From positions 18,473-82,472 of the forward strand of contig JAYVTG010000113.1 in the NCBI GenBank assembly GCA_043774625.1: a stretch of DNA of 64,000 nt. The letters are read 5' to 3'. Origin of the DNA: JAAFIP01 sp043774625. GTDB taxonomy: Bacteria; Pseudomonadota; Gammaproteobacteria; Burkholderiales; Burkholderiaceae_C. This document shows positions 7,925 to 16,224 of the stretch, piece by piece (within the stretch, counting starts at the first letter, position 1; every line of letters begins with the position of its first letter). The position numbers and the translations under genes are program-made. The notes beneath the pieces are model-generated. The model was given only the letters and a program-made list of their open reading frames with translations, was not told where the DNA came from and did not search any database.

Positions 7925-10030
7925 ATGTCTGTTACCAACAAACCAAAAAAGATAGCCATTTTGGGAGGCGGCATGGCCGCACTGACCACCGCTTTTGAAC
8001 TCACCAGCCAGGCTGGCTGGCAAAACAAATACGACATTACCGTATACCAAATGGGCTGGCGCCTGGGCGGCAAATGCGCCACCGCGCGCGGGCCAAATGA
8101 CCGCATTGAAGAGCATGGTATTCACGGTTTTTTGGGCTGCTATTACAACGCCCTGCCCCTGATGGCTGATTGTTACCAGGCACTGGGTCGCAAACCAGGC
8201 GAACCGCTGGCCACATTTGAAGAGGCCTTCAAACCCGGAAGCTTTGTACTCATGTGGGAGTTTGTGGACGGCAACCTCAAACGCTGGCCATTTACGGCGC
8301 CTACCAACAGCCTGCTGCCCAACGACCCATCGTCGCTACAAACTATCAACCATTGGGTGGGCGCTGTGGTGCATTTTGTGGACCAGTTGCTGGACGCACA
8401 CCATGTGCCCGTGCTATCGGTTCATGGCATTGAAATTGCAGTGGGTCGCCTGTTACTCAAACCGCTGCGCGACGCACTGATGGCTGGCGAAACCCTGCAC
8501 ACGGGCCACCTTGACGCGATGGACAATGCCCTGCATTGGCTACGCACAAAATTCGAAGACATCATCACCAGCAACGACGTTTTGCGCCGCATGTACATCG
8601 TGGTCGAATTTTTGCTCTCGCTGGTACGCGGCACCATCGCGGACGATATTTTCAACAAGGGCTTTGACTCCATCGACGACGAAAACTTTAGCGACTGGCT
8701 CACGCGCCACGGCGCGTCCGTGCTTACTGCCTCGTCGCCCCTAGCGCTGAACACCGTCAACCTGTCTTACCAATACCCCGAAGGCGACACCACCCGCACC
8801 GCACTGATGGCAGCTGGCACTTACCTGCACTGGACGCTTCGCAGCTTTGCCTATATGGGCGCATTTGCCTGGCTGTTTGAAGCCGGCTCTGGCGAAACAC
8901 TGTTTGCCCCGCTGTACCAGGTGCTACAAAAACGCGGCGTGAAATTTGAGTTTTTCCACAAGGTTGAATCGCTGGAACTGTCTGCCGACAAAACCAGCGT
9001 GGCCACCGTGCACTTTAATGTGCAGGCCACTTTGAAAAATCCTGCCCAGGCGTATGACCCGCTCATCAGCGTTAAAGGCTTGGCTAGCTGGCCAGCCCAG
9101 CCTTTGTATGACCAGCTGGAACAAGGCATCGCCCTGCACAAAGCGCAGGTCGATCTGGAGTCGTACTGGACGCCGTGGCAGCCGGTCGTGCAGCGACAAA
9201 TAAAAGCTGGCGAAGACTTTGACACCATCGTTTTTGCTATCTCGATTGGTGCCATTCCCTATGTGTGCAAAGACATTGTGGCCGCCCGGCCCGAATGGCA
9301 AAAGATGGTCGCCAAAATCACCACCGTGCAAACCCAAACCATGCAGTTATGGATGAACCGCAGCACACCCGATCTGGGCTGGGACATCGATTTTAAAAAC
9401 CCGCACGACACAGTCATTGGTGCTACCTACCTCAACCCGCTGGACGGTCAAGTGGACTTTACCCATTTGCTCAAATGGGAAAGCTGGCCAACTGCCCACA
9501 CCCCCAAGTCGTTGTGGTACTTCTCGGGTGCCATGTCCGACTATGAAGCCCCGCCGCCCTTTACCGACACCGACTACCCCCGCCGAGCCAACGCCCGCGT
9601 CAAGGCGCAGTGCGTGCAATACCTGCAAGCCAGTATGGGGCCCCTGCTGCCCCGCGCCACCACCAATGCCGTGTCACCCCCTGGCGACCCTGTGGGCCTG
9701 GACTTTAGCCTGCTGCAAGGCTACGACGACGCCCACGCGGGCCAGGGCGTGAAACGTTTTGACCAGCAGTTCTGGCGCGCCAATATCGACCCGTCTGAGC
9801 GCTACGTCACCAGCCCCCCTGGCAGCACCGCCGCGCGGCTCAAAGCCTGGGGTTCGGGACTTTCCAACCTGGTATTGGCTGGCGACTGGATTTACACAGG
9901 GCTGAACGTGGGCAGCGTAGAAGGCGCGGTAATGGGCGGCAGACTGGCAGCCCATGCCGTCAGCGGCGGTTTGCCAGCACTCAAAGATATTGTGGGCTAC
10001 TCGGTTTCTAACCTCCAGCAGACAAAATAG
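7925..10030 (+). CDS. FAD/NAD(P)-binding amine-oxidase-like oxidoreductase
   Basis: A 701-residue flavoprotein with an N-terminal dinucleotide-binding motif (IAILGGGMAALTTAFEL, residues 10-27), the second motif MGWRLGGKCATARG and the EEHGIHGFLG segment, as in phytoene-desaturase and amine-oxidase superfamily members. The C-terminus has the matching FAD motif (LVLAGDWIYTGLNVGSVEGAVMGGRLAAHAV). At 700 residues it is longer than most desaturases (about 450-550), with an extra helical block at residues 130-250. The substrate cannot be read from the sequence. AGGGAG lies 8 bp before the ATG. It forms a likely two-gene unit with the upstream regulator. Confidence 0.75.
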   Translation: MSVTNKPKKIAILGGGMAALTTAFELTSQAGWQNKYDITVYQMGWRLGGKCATARGPNDRIEEHGIHGFLGCYYNALPLMADCYQALGRKPGEPLATFEEAFKPGSFVLMWEFVDGNLKRWPFTAPTNSLLPNDPSSLQTINHWVGAVVHFVDQLLDAHHVPVLSVHGIEIAVGRLLLKPLRDALMAGETLHTGHLDAMDNALHWLRTKFEDIITSNDVLRRMYIVVEFLLSLVRGTIADDIFNKGFDSIDDENFSDWLTRHGASVLTASSPLALNTVNLSYQYPEGDTTRTALMAAGTYLHWTLRSFAYMGAFAWLFEAGSGETLFAPLYQVLQKRGVKFEFFHKVESLELSADKTSVATVHFNVQATLKNPAQAYDPLISVKGLASWPAQPLYDQLEQGIALHKAQVDLESYWTPWQPVVQRQIKAGEDFDTIVFAISIGAIPYVCKDIVAARPEWQKMVAKITTVQTQTMQLWMNRSTPDLGWDIDFKNPHDTVIGATYLNPLDGQVDFTHLLKWESWPTAHTPKSLWYFSGAMSDYEAPPPFTDTDYPRRANARVKAQCVQYLQASMGPLLPRATTNAVSPPGDPVGLDFSLLQGYDDAHAGQGVKRFDQQFWRANIDPSERYVTSPPGSTAARLKAWGSGLSNLVLAGDWIYTGLNVGSVEGAVMGGRLAAHAVSGGLPALKDIVGYSVSNLQQTK

Positions 10031-10036
10031 CCTGTT

Positions 10037-10077
10037 GCCAGCGTGGCGTATGCGTGAGCAGCTATTGATTCTGTAGT
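10037..10077 (+). repeat. 41-nt hairpin repeat, copy 3
   Basis: Forward, 7 bp after the FAD-protein stop. GCCAGCGTGGCGTATGCGT core; weak stem. Confidence 0.8.
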
Positions 10078-10169
10078 AATCTTATTTTTTTACGTATGGA
10101 GCGGTTTCAAGTCTAAGAGCAACACGCCATAGCTTAAAATAGTACATCTTTATTTCAACGGAGTTAGCC

Positions 10170-10340
10170 ATGGGCAACAAAATCGTCACCGAAGCAGACC
10201 GCAAAGCCACTCCCGCACCCAAGCCACCCAAAGGCCAGGAACTGCGTCGCAACGGCGGCGGTCAAAAAGTCAGCCTGGAACGCGGCACCGCTACACGCAG
10301 CAAAAAGAACCCCGGCAAGCGGTCCAACAAAGGCGGTTAA
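10170..10340 (+). CDS. small basic protein, 56 aa, unknown function
   Basis: A 57-codon ORF with a GGAG ribosome binding site 6 bp before the ATG and its own strong terminator. The peptide begins MGNKIVTEADRK, is rich in Lys, Arg, Gly and Pro, and ends KKNPGKRSNKGG. No hydrophobic segment is visible and it is probably disordered. The charge suggests RNA, DNA or ribosome association, but that is inference. It stands alone between two repeat copies (10037 and 10419). Confidence 0.7.
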   Translation: MGNKIVTEADRKATPAPKPPKGQELRRNGGGQKVSLERGTATRSKKNPGKRSNKGG

Positions 10341-10373
10341 GCCACATTTTTCCAGGTGTAAGCCTGTAAACAT

Positions 10374-10400
10374 AAAAACCGCCTTCTGGGCGGTTTTTTA
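10374..10400 (+). terminator. rho-independent terminator after the small basic gene
   Basis: The stem AAAAACCGCC pairs with GGCGGTTTTT around a short TTCTG loop and is followed by a T-run. Because the stem starts with an A-run it could also work leftward. It separates the small gene from the convergent metallopeptidase gene. Confidence 0.85.
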
Positions 10401-10418
10401 TTATCAAAATAGCCTGAT

Positions 10419-10459
10419 ACCAGCGCCAGATATGCGCGAGCAGCTATTAAAAGTATAGT
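10419..10459 (+). repeat. 41-nt hairpin repeat, copy 4
   Basis: Forward, between the small-gene terminator and the metallopeptidase stop. Last copy before the repeat-free 18-kb stretch. Confidence 0.85.
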
Positions 10460-10470
10460 AAGCGGTTTAC

Positions 10471-10974
10471 TCAACCACCCCACAATCTATCTCCCGTCAA
10501 CTCCAGATGCGTCAAATACAGACGCACATCCAGCTCCAGTTGATGGTAGGCAGGCTCCATGTACGTGCACAGCTTGTAAAACGCCTTGTCATGGTTGCGC
10601 TCTTTCAGGTGCGCCAGTTCGTGCACGCTGATCATGCGCAAAAACTCCAGGGGCGCGTCTTTAAACATCGCACCAATCTTGATCTCGTGCTTGGCCTTGA
10701 GCTTGCTGCCCTGCACCCGCGACACCGTGGTGTGCAGGCCCAGCGCGTTGTTAATGACGTGAATTTTGCTGTCAAACGCCACCTTGTTCACCGCGTCAGC
10801 GTTGCGCAGATACTCGTTTTTAAGCCCCGTTACATAGTCAAACAAGGCTCGGTCGGTACGCATGCCGTGGCCGCTGGGGTATTTGCTGCGCAAAAAACCA
10901 GCCAGCTTGTCCTGCGTAATCAGGTCTTGCACCTGGTCTTGCAGGCTGCTGGGGTAGGCGAGAAGGTATTTCAT
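10471..10974 (-). CDS. YgjP-like (DUF45) zinc metallopeptidase
   Basis: A 167-residue protein read from the ATG at 10974 (MKYLLAYPSS). The zinc motif HELAHLKERNH, followed by AFYKLCTYMEP, is the DUF45/YgjP (WLM-clan) signature with HExxH plus a downstream His. The upstream in-frame extension to 11097 has no homology-like content or ribosome binding site and was dropped. Family members are predicted cytoplasmic metalloproteases of unknown substrate. It is convergent with the small basic gene. Confidence 0.8.
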   Translation of the reverse strand: MKYLLAYPSSLQDQVQDLITQDKLAGFLRSKYPSGHGMRTDRALFDYVTGLKNEYLRNADAVNKVAFDSKIHVINNALGLHTTVSRVQGSKLKAKHEIKIGAMFKDAPLEFLRMISVHELAHLKERNHDKAFYKLCTYMEPAYHQLELDVRLYLTHLELTGDRLWGG

Positions 10975-11194
10975 GCAGATGCGATTATGCCGATACGCGA
11001 GGATACTGGATGCCCCGACCCAGTACCCTCTTGCGTCTGGACACCAGTCCCGTACCGCAGTCCAATTGCTGTTACGCGTAGCTGTCACTACTATCAAGCG
11101 GCATACCTTCGCGCGCGGCGTAACCAGCTTTGACGAAACTCAAACGCAGACCGGCAGAGCCAAAAGTATGATTCGACGTCACTTGAAAGTAACC

Positions 11195-11524
11195 ATGAAA
11201 AAAACCTTCACCAAGCGCTTGGGCATTCTTCGCAAGCGCGACGACATGACACATGAGCAGTTCGTTGACCACTGGTTCAACAAGCACGCGGCGCTGTGCG
11301 TGCAGCTTCCTAACCTGCGTCGCTATTCTGTCAATTTGGTAGATCGCACGCGGTTCCCGCACTTTGACTACGACGGCTTCTCTGAGCTGTGGTTTGACTC
11401 CGAGGAAGAGATGGTCGCCTCCCTGGAGAGCCCACAAGGCAAAACCTTGCTGGCGGATCTGCCTAATTTCGTCAAGGACATTAAACCGATTGTCACTGTC
11501 GAAACTCAGATCATCTGGCCCTAA
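11195..11524 (+). CDS. EthD-domain protein
   Basis: A 109-residue single-domain EthD/ferredoxin-like protein. The pattern KRLGILRKRDDMTHEQFVDHW, then HAALCVQLPNLRRYSVNLVDR, then FDGFSELWF-type strand and an IVTVET end is typical. The start is taken at 11195; Met at 11168 is possible. Such proteins often sit in catabolic clusters as small dimeric lyases, isomerases or accessory proteins. It is followed after 24 bp by an SDR and is the first gene of the catabolic cluster. The 220 bp upstream, to the divergent metallopeptidase, holds no feature I can name. Confidence 0.75.
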   Translation: MKKTFTKRLGILRKRDDMTHEQFVDHWFNKHAALCVQLPNLRRYSVNLVDRTRFPHFDYDGFSELWFDSEEEMVASLESPQGKTLLADLPNFVKDIKPIVTVETQIIWP

Positions 11525-11548
11525 TTCAACCCTAACTCCACACACACC

Positions 11549-12301
11549 ATGACACAACTACAAGGTAAGGTCGCAATCATCACCGGCGCTGCCGGCGGTT
11601 TCGGAGAGGGCATCGCCCGTCTCTTTGTCGCGCAAGGCGCGCGGGTTCTCATCGCCGACCTCGACGCACACAAGGCTGGCCAGGTTGCCAGCGAGCTCGG
11701 TTCGAATGCGGTGGCCATCGGCTGCGATGTCTCAAAGGCCGCCGACGTGAACGCCGCAGTCGCCTTGTGCGTGAAAGTTTGGGGTACCCCCGATATCGTC
11801 GTGAACAACGCCGGTACTACCCACCGCAATCAACCCATGCTCGACGTTGACGAGGCCACCTTTGACCGCGTGTTCAATGTCAATGTGAAGTCGATCTTCC
11901 ACGTCTCGCGCGCAGTGGTGCCTTTGATGCGCGAGCGTCGCAAGGGCTCGATCATCAATATCGGCTCCACCGCAGGTATCCGCCCGCGCCCGGGGCTCAC
12001 CTGGTACAACGCGTCCAAGGGCGCAGTCAACCTGATGTCCAAGTCCATGGCAGCCGAGCTGGGTTCAGACAATATTCGGGTCAACGTCATCTGTCCCGTG
12101 ATGGGTGCCACCGGTCTGATCGAACAGTTCATGGGTGTGCCTGACACGCCTGAGAATCGGGCCAAGATAGTCGCTGGAATCCCACTGGGCCGTCTCTCCA
12201 CGCCGCAAGACGTTGCCAACGCAGCGCTGTGGCTGGCCAGCGACAGCGCGCAGTTCATCACCGGCATAGAACTGCCAGTTGACGGCGGTCGAACCATCTG
12301 A
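11549..12301 (+). CDS. SDR-family NAD(P)-dependent oxidoreductase
   Basis: A 250-residue classical short-chain dehydrogenase. It has the cofactor motif TGAAGGFGEG near residue 12, NNAG near 88, the catalytic Ser in NIGSTAG, the YNASK catalytic pair near 152-156, and the SDR C-terminal FITGIELPVDGGRTI. D40 after the second strand (LIADLD) suggests NAD(H) preference. It probably oxidises a hydroxyl of the sugar-acid or hydroxy-acid substrate of the cluster. The lactonase-like gene follows within 16 bp. Confidence 0.9.
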   Translation: MTQLQGKVAIITGAAGGFGEGIARLFVAQGARVLIADLDAHKAGQVASELGSNAVAIGCDVSKAADVNAAVALCVKVWGTPDIVVNNAGTTHRNQPMLDVDEATFDRVFNVNVKSIFHVSRAVVPLMRERRKGSIINIGSTAGIRPRPGLTWYNASKGAVNLMSKSMAAELGSDNIRVNVICPVMGATGLIEQFMGVPDTPENRAKIVAGIPLGRLSTPQDVANAALWLASDSAQFITGIELPVDGGRTI

Positions 12302-12316
12302 GCGGTGGACGGCCCA

Positions 12317-14218
12317 ATGCAGCCGTCCACCCGTGAGATATTGTTCGGCTGCGATGAGCCGCCCGAACCTGAACTGACCCTCAGCGCTGGCCCGCTCGCC
12401 CTGCTGCTGCGCGGCACCCAGTTGCTCTATTTACGCGTCGGGGATGCCGAGGTCTGGCATGGTGTGTCCTTTCTGTTTCGCGATGTCGATTGGGGCACGC
12501 CGCGGCCTGTGGTGGAGCAGGTCGAGCACCAAGCGCATGCTGACGGTTTTCGTGTGCGGCTGCTTGGACGCATACCCACGAAACCGCCCATGGATCTCCT
12601 AGTCTGTATCGATGGTCAGCGCGATGGCACTGTGCGCTACGAGGCAACCGCTACCGCCCAAGGCGAACTCAATACCAATCGCACCGGCCTTTGCGTCATG
12701 CACCCACTGGAGGTCATAGGACGCGCGGTGACAGTGACACACGACGATGGCCGAGAAAGCCACTCGATCTTTCCGCGCCACATTGCGCCGTGGCCGCCCT
12801 TTATGTCGGTACGCGCCATTCGCCATGAGTGGACTCCGGGGTGCTGGGCTGAGTGCCGGCTCGAAGGCGATGTATTCGAGCTGGAGGATCAGCGCAACAA
12901 TGCCGACGCATCGTTCAAGACTTACAACCGTTCCAACATGATGCCTCGCCCTTACCGGCTGCGCGCCGGCCAGGTAGTGAAGCAGTCTGTCACGCTACGC
13001 CTGCTTGACGCTAGCGAAGCAGCCAGCGCTCGGCCTGCGCCGGCGCAAGCGAGCACGCTGCAATGCGCGCCAACCAAGCGTGGCGGCATCAGCTTAGGGA
13101 TAGGCATCAGCGCTTCAGACTGCGGTGCCTCAAACGCGGTCATCGAACGCCTGCGCCAGGTGCGCCCTGGGCACCTGCACTTGCACCTCACATCGCCCGA
13201 CGAGCAGGTGGATTGGCCCGGCCTTGGAAAGCTCCTGAAGGCCGCCCAGTGCACGCTGCGCTTGGACGTGTTGCTGGGTGCTGCCGATGCGCCCGTAGCG
13301 CTTTCCTTGCTGGCCGCTTCGATGCGAGCTTCCAACGTTCAAGCGCAGGCTGTCGCTGTATTTCCCAGCACACCGCCGGTCCTGCATGCAGCGCGCCTGG
13401 CGTTTTGCGGCATCCCCGTGGGCGGAGGGACACCGCACTTCTTTGCACAGCTCAACCGCACAGAAGATTTGGGCGAACTGGACTTCATCAGCTTCACCAC
13501 CAGTGCCTTGGTGCATGGAGCCGACGATGATGCCGTCATGGACGGCTTGCGCAGCCTTCCATTCATGTTGGCGACCCTGGCGGCGCGGTTCCCCGGCTGG
13601 CCCGTGCGTGTGGGCCCAAGTGCCATTCCGGCGCGAGCCAGTCCGCTGGGAGCTCAGCCTGCCAGTGATGGGCGGCAACGAATTGCGCTGGCCAAGCGTG
13701 ACCCGCGCACCTGCGGGCTATTCGGCGCTGCGTGGCTGCTGGGCTACGTGGCGGAGCTGGCGAGCACGCAGGTGCAGGCCATTACCTTGATGCAGCTACA
13801 AGGCGATGCCGGTCTGCTGCAGGGCAAGCAGGCGGCTGCGGTTCCGGCATTTTTCGTCTTCCAGGCCTTGCAGGACGCACTAGAGATCACGTCGATAGCA
13901 GGTCTTCCAAGCGGCGTGTGCGGAGTGCGTCTCACAACCTCCACTCAATCCTATCAGTTGATCGCCAACCTTCGCGGTAAGCCTGTAGAGGTGGCCATTG
14001 GTCTGACAAAGACCGCGACCCTGCGGGCGTGGGTTATGAACGAGGAATCCATTCGAGCGGCCCGCCTCAATCCACCCGCAGCATCCCTGCCCCCCTTGGC
14101 TGACACGGCTGAGGTAACCGCACCGGACCACCTAGGCGCATGGCAACCCGTCATCCACGATGCCAGCGCTGTCCGCCTGCAACTTATGCCTTACGCGGTG
14201 TTACGGGTTCATACCTAG
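12317..14218 (+). CDS. D-apionate-lactonase-like protein
   Basis: A 633-residue protein, start taken at ATG 12317 (GTG 12305 is an alternative). Its layout matches my memory of the three-domain D-apionate lactonase (ApnL) family: an N-terminal beta domain with NTNRTGLCVMHPL, FPRHIAPWPPFMSVRAI and DVFELEDQRNNADASFKTYNR; a TIM-barrel-like middle (roughly 265-520) with FCGIPVGGGTPHFFAQLNR and FISFTTSALVHGADD; and a beta C-terminal domain (540-633). That family opens a branched-sugar lactone. The exact substrate here is unproven. No signal peptide is visible. It is co-directional with the SDR and the LysR gene. Confidence 0.6.
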   Translation: MQPSTREILFGCDEPPEPELTLSAGPLALLLRGTQLLYLRVGDAEVWHGVSFLFRDVDWGTPRPVVEQVEHQAHADGFRVRLLGRIPTKPPMDLLVCIDGQRDGTVRYEATATAQGELNTNRTGLCVMHPLEVIGRAVTVTHDDGRESHSIFPRHIAPWPPFMSVRAIRHEWTPGCWAECRLEGDVFELEDQRNNADASFKTYNRSNMMPRPYRLRAGQVVKQSVTLRLLDASEAASARPAPAQASTLQCAPTKRGGISLGIGISASDCGASNAVIERLRQVRPGHLHLHLTSPDEQVDWPGLGKLLKAAQCTLRLDVLLGAADAPVALSLLAASMRASNVQAQAVAVFPSTPPVLHAARLAFCGIPVGGGTPHFFAQLNRTEDLGELDFISFTTSALVHGADDDAVMDGLRSLPFMLATLAARFPGWPVRVGPSAIPARASPLGAQPASDGRQRIALAKRDPRTCGLFGAAWLLGYVAELASTQVQAITLMQLQGDAGLLQGKQAAAVPAFFVFQALQDALEITSIAGLPSGVCGVRLTTSTQSYQLIANLRGKPVEVAIGLTKTATLRAWVMNEESIRAARLNPPAASLPPLADTAEVTAPDHLGAWQPVIHDASAVRLQLMPYAVLRVHT

Positions 14219-14302
14219 ACATTGCAGGATTGCCCACTAAGCGGCTGCGCCACAATATAACGAGCAACACCCACGGGTCAACTCCAAACAAACGCAATAG
14301 CC

Positions 14303-15196
14303 ATGCTCCCCGATATCGACTCCCTAGCGCTTTTTGTGCGCGCCGCCGAATTTCGCAGCCTGACGAAAGCAGCAGAAGCTTCTCACATTGGCCTGGCGGC
14401 AGCGAGCCGCCGAATAGCTTTACTCGAGCACCGCTTCAAAACTCCACTACTGGAACGTTCGTCGCGGGGCGTCGGTCTCACGTCCGCTGGTGCGTCGTTG
14501 CTGCCGCATGCCAAGGCCCTGTTGGTGGAGATGAACCATATGCAGGCTGATATGCGTGACCATGCCAGCGGCCAGAAGGGAGCCCTGCGAATTTTTGCCA
14601 ACTCATCCGTCATGACGGAGGCGCTGCCGCAACACCTGGCTGGGTTCGCACGCGAAAACCCCGACATCCGTCTGATTGTGAAGGAACGCTGGAGCAGCGA
14701 GATCGTGCGCGCCGTGCTTGCCGCCGAGAGTGATATAGGCATCGTCGTAGAAGGCACGAAAACTGAAGGTCTGCAGACGCTGCGCTATTCCACCGACCGG
14801 ATTGCAGTGGTCATGCCGATTGAGCACAGGCTCGCGCGTGCGCCAAAGATGAGCTTTAACGACGTGCTTGAAGAAGATCTCGTCGCTTTGGAAGGGGGCT
14901 CGTCCATGATGCGCCTGCTGGCGCAGCAGGCGGTCATCGCGGAGAAAACGCTTCAACTGCGCGTCGAGGTGCGCAGCTTCGAGGCGGTTTGTCGTATGGT
15001 GCAGGTGGGTTTTGGCATGGGCCTGCTGCCTTACCAGGCCGCCAGCGTACTGGGGCAAGGGCTGGGGTTGGCAGTGCGTCCGCTCACCGAAGAATGGGCA
15101 GAGCGGGAAATGCTCATTTGTGTTGCCAAGGAGCGCATGAGCAACACTTTGATCGCCAAGCTTCTAGCTTACCTGGAAGCGACGCGGGACGCCTGA
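14303..15196 (+). CDS. LysR-family transcriptional regulator
   Basis: A 297-residue LTTR. The N-terminal winged HTH covers residues 1-60 (LPDIDSLALFVRAAEFRSLTKAAEA, then AASRRIALLEHRF, then LLERSSRGVGLTSAG) and the effector-binding domain covers about 90-290. It sits in the middle of the catabolic cluster and is the natural candidate for its control. The inducer is unknown. Its 3' end overlaps the convergent CoA-lyase gene by 28 bp. Confidence 0.92.
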   Translation: MLPDIDSLALFVRAAEFRSLTKAAEASHIGLAAASRRIALLEHRFKTPLLERSSRGVGLTSAGASLLPHAKALLVEMNHMQADMRDHASGQKGALRIFANSSVMTEALPQHLAGFARENPDIRLIVKERWSSEIVRAVLAAESDIGIVVEGTKTEGLQTLRYSTDRIAVVMPIEHRLARAPKMSFNDVLEEDLVALEGGSSMMRLLAQQAVIAEKTLQLRVEVRSFEAVCRMVQVGFGMGLLPYQAASVLGQGLGLAVRPLTEEWAEREMLICVAKERMSNTLIAKLLAYLEATRDA

Positions 15197-16044
15197 AGTC
15201 GTGTTGGATCGGTCTGAGTGGCATCGGCTGCAATCCGCATTGCCTGCAACCAAACCGAACGGTCAACCATCTTGCCATCTAAGGCCACGGCCGCTCCTTT
15301 GGCCGAATCCATAGCCATCAATACCCGCGCGGCCCAGGCACGCTGTTCGTCGTTGGGCGTGAAGGCGGCAGACACGGCCTGGAGCTGGCGCGGGTGTATG
15401 CACAACTTGCCGCCAAAGCCTAGCCGCCTGGCCCTGCGCGCGTCGTTGTGCAAGCGATCATCATCAGAAAAATTGGCTGTTACACCGTCTACCGGGGCTG
15501 GCAATCCCGCCAGCCGCGATTGCCACACCAGCTGCGACCGAAAAAATAGCAACTCCCCATCGTCGCCCTCAATGCCCAGATCGACCTGGAAGTCTATCGA
15601 ACCGAACGCCAGCCGCATCACCTGAGGTGTGCTCGCCAGGTCAGCGATGCGCTGTAGCCCAAGCGCTGTCTCGATCAGCGCCACGATGCCCAGACTCTTG
15701 TCGGCGCAGGCCTGACTCAGTTCAGGTGGCAAGTACTCAGCCTTGGGAAACAACACCCCCGCCACGCCGGGATGGCACGACAAGCGAAGGTCATCGGCGA
15801 ACCAGGGTGTATCCACCGCATTCACCCGTATCAAAACCGGCTTGGTCGCGTCGAGCCAATTGGCGATGCAGTGCCGCGCATCGGCCTTCGCTTGCGGCCC
15901 CACTGCATCCTCCAGGTCGATCACAATCTCGTCGGCAGCCGTATTCCAGGCACGTTCAAAGCGCTCGGGCCGATCGCCAGGAACGAACAGGTAACTGCGT
16001 GCAGGTGCAGCGCGCCGCTCAGCGGTAATTTGGTTATGGGACAT
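15169..16044 (-). CDS. HpcH/HpaI-CitE-type CoA ester lyase
   Basis: A 291-residue protein from the ATG at 16044 (MSHNQITAERR). The barrel motifs RSYLFVPGDRPERFERA, EIVIDLEDAVGPQAKADAR, LIRVNAVDTPWF, VALIETALGLQRI, LAFGSIDFQVDLG and GFGGKLCIHPRQL are those of the CitE-like / malyl-CoA-lyase group, including the metal-binding Glu and Asp. The reaction is probably cleavage or condensation of an acyl-CoA with glyoxylate or pyruvate. It pairs logically with the CoA transferase at 17723. The gene is divergent from the ALDH gene (about 180 bp between starts). Confidence 0.85.
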   Translation of the reverse strand: MSHNQITAERRAAPARSYLFVPGDRPERFERAWNTAADEIVIDLEDAVGPQAKADARHCIANWLDATKPVLIRVNAVDTPWFADDLRLSCHPGVAGVLFPKAEYLPPELSQACADKSLGIVALIETALGLQRIADLASTPQVMRLAFGSIDFQVDLGIEGDDGELLFFRSQLVWQSRLAGLPAPVDGVTANFSDDDRLHNDARRARRLGFGGKLCIHPRQLQAVSAAFTPNDEQRAWAARVLMAMDSAKGAAVALDGKMVDRSVWLQAMRIAADATQTDPTRLQASRVASR

Positions 16045-16224
16045 GACTGAATCTTCGGGCTTGCGCATGTGCGCCGGTTCGAAATTGTGCAAGTCCGGAT
16101 TGACCAGATTCCCATGGACGATTGAACGGTCTGGCTAAAGAATGCTGTCATGTTGTGAGGTGCCACGCGCCACACGATCCCCTAACGGCTTTTTTTAATA
16201 GCCCCCAGCACAGGAAACCGGCAT

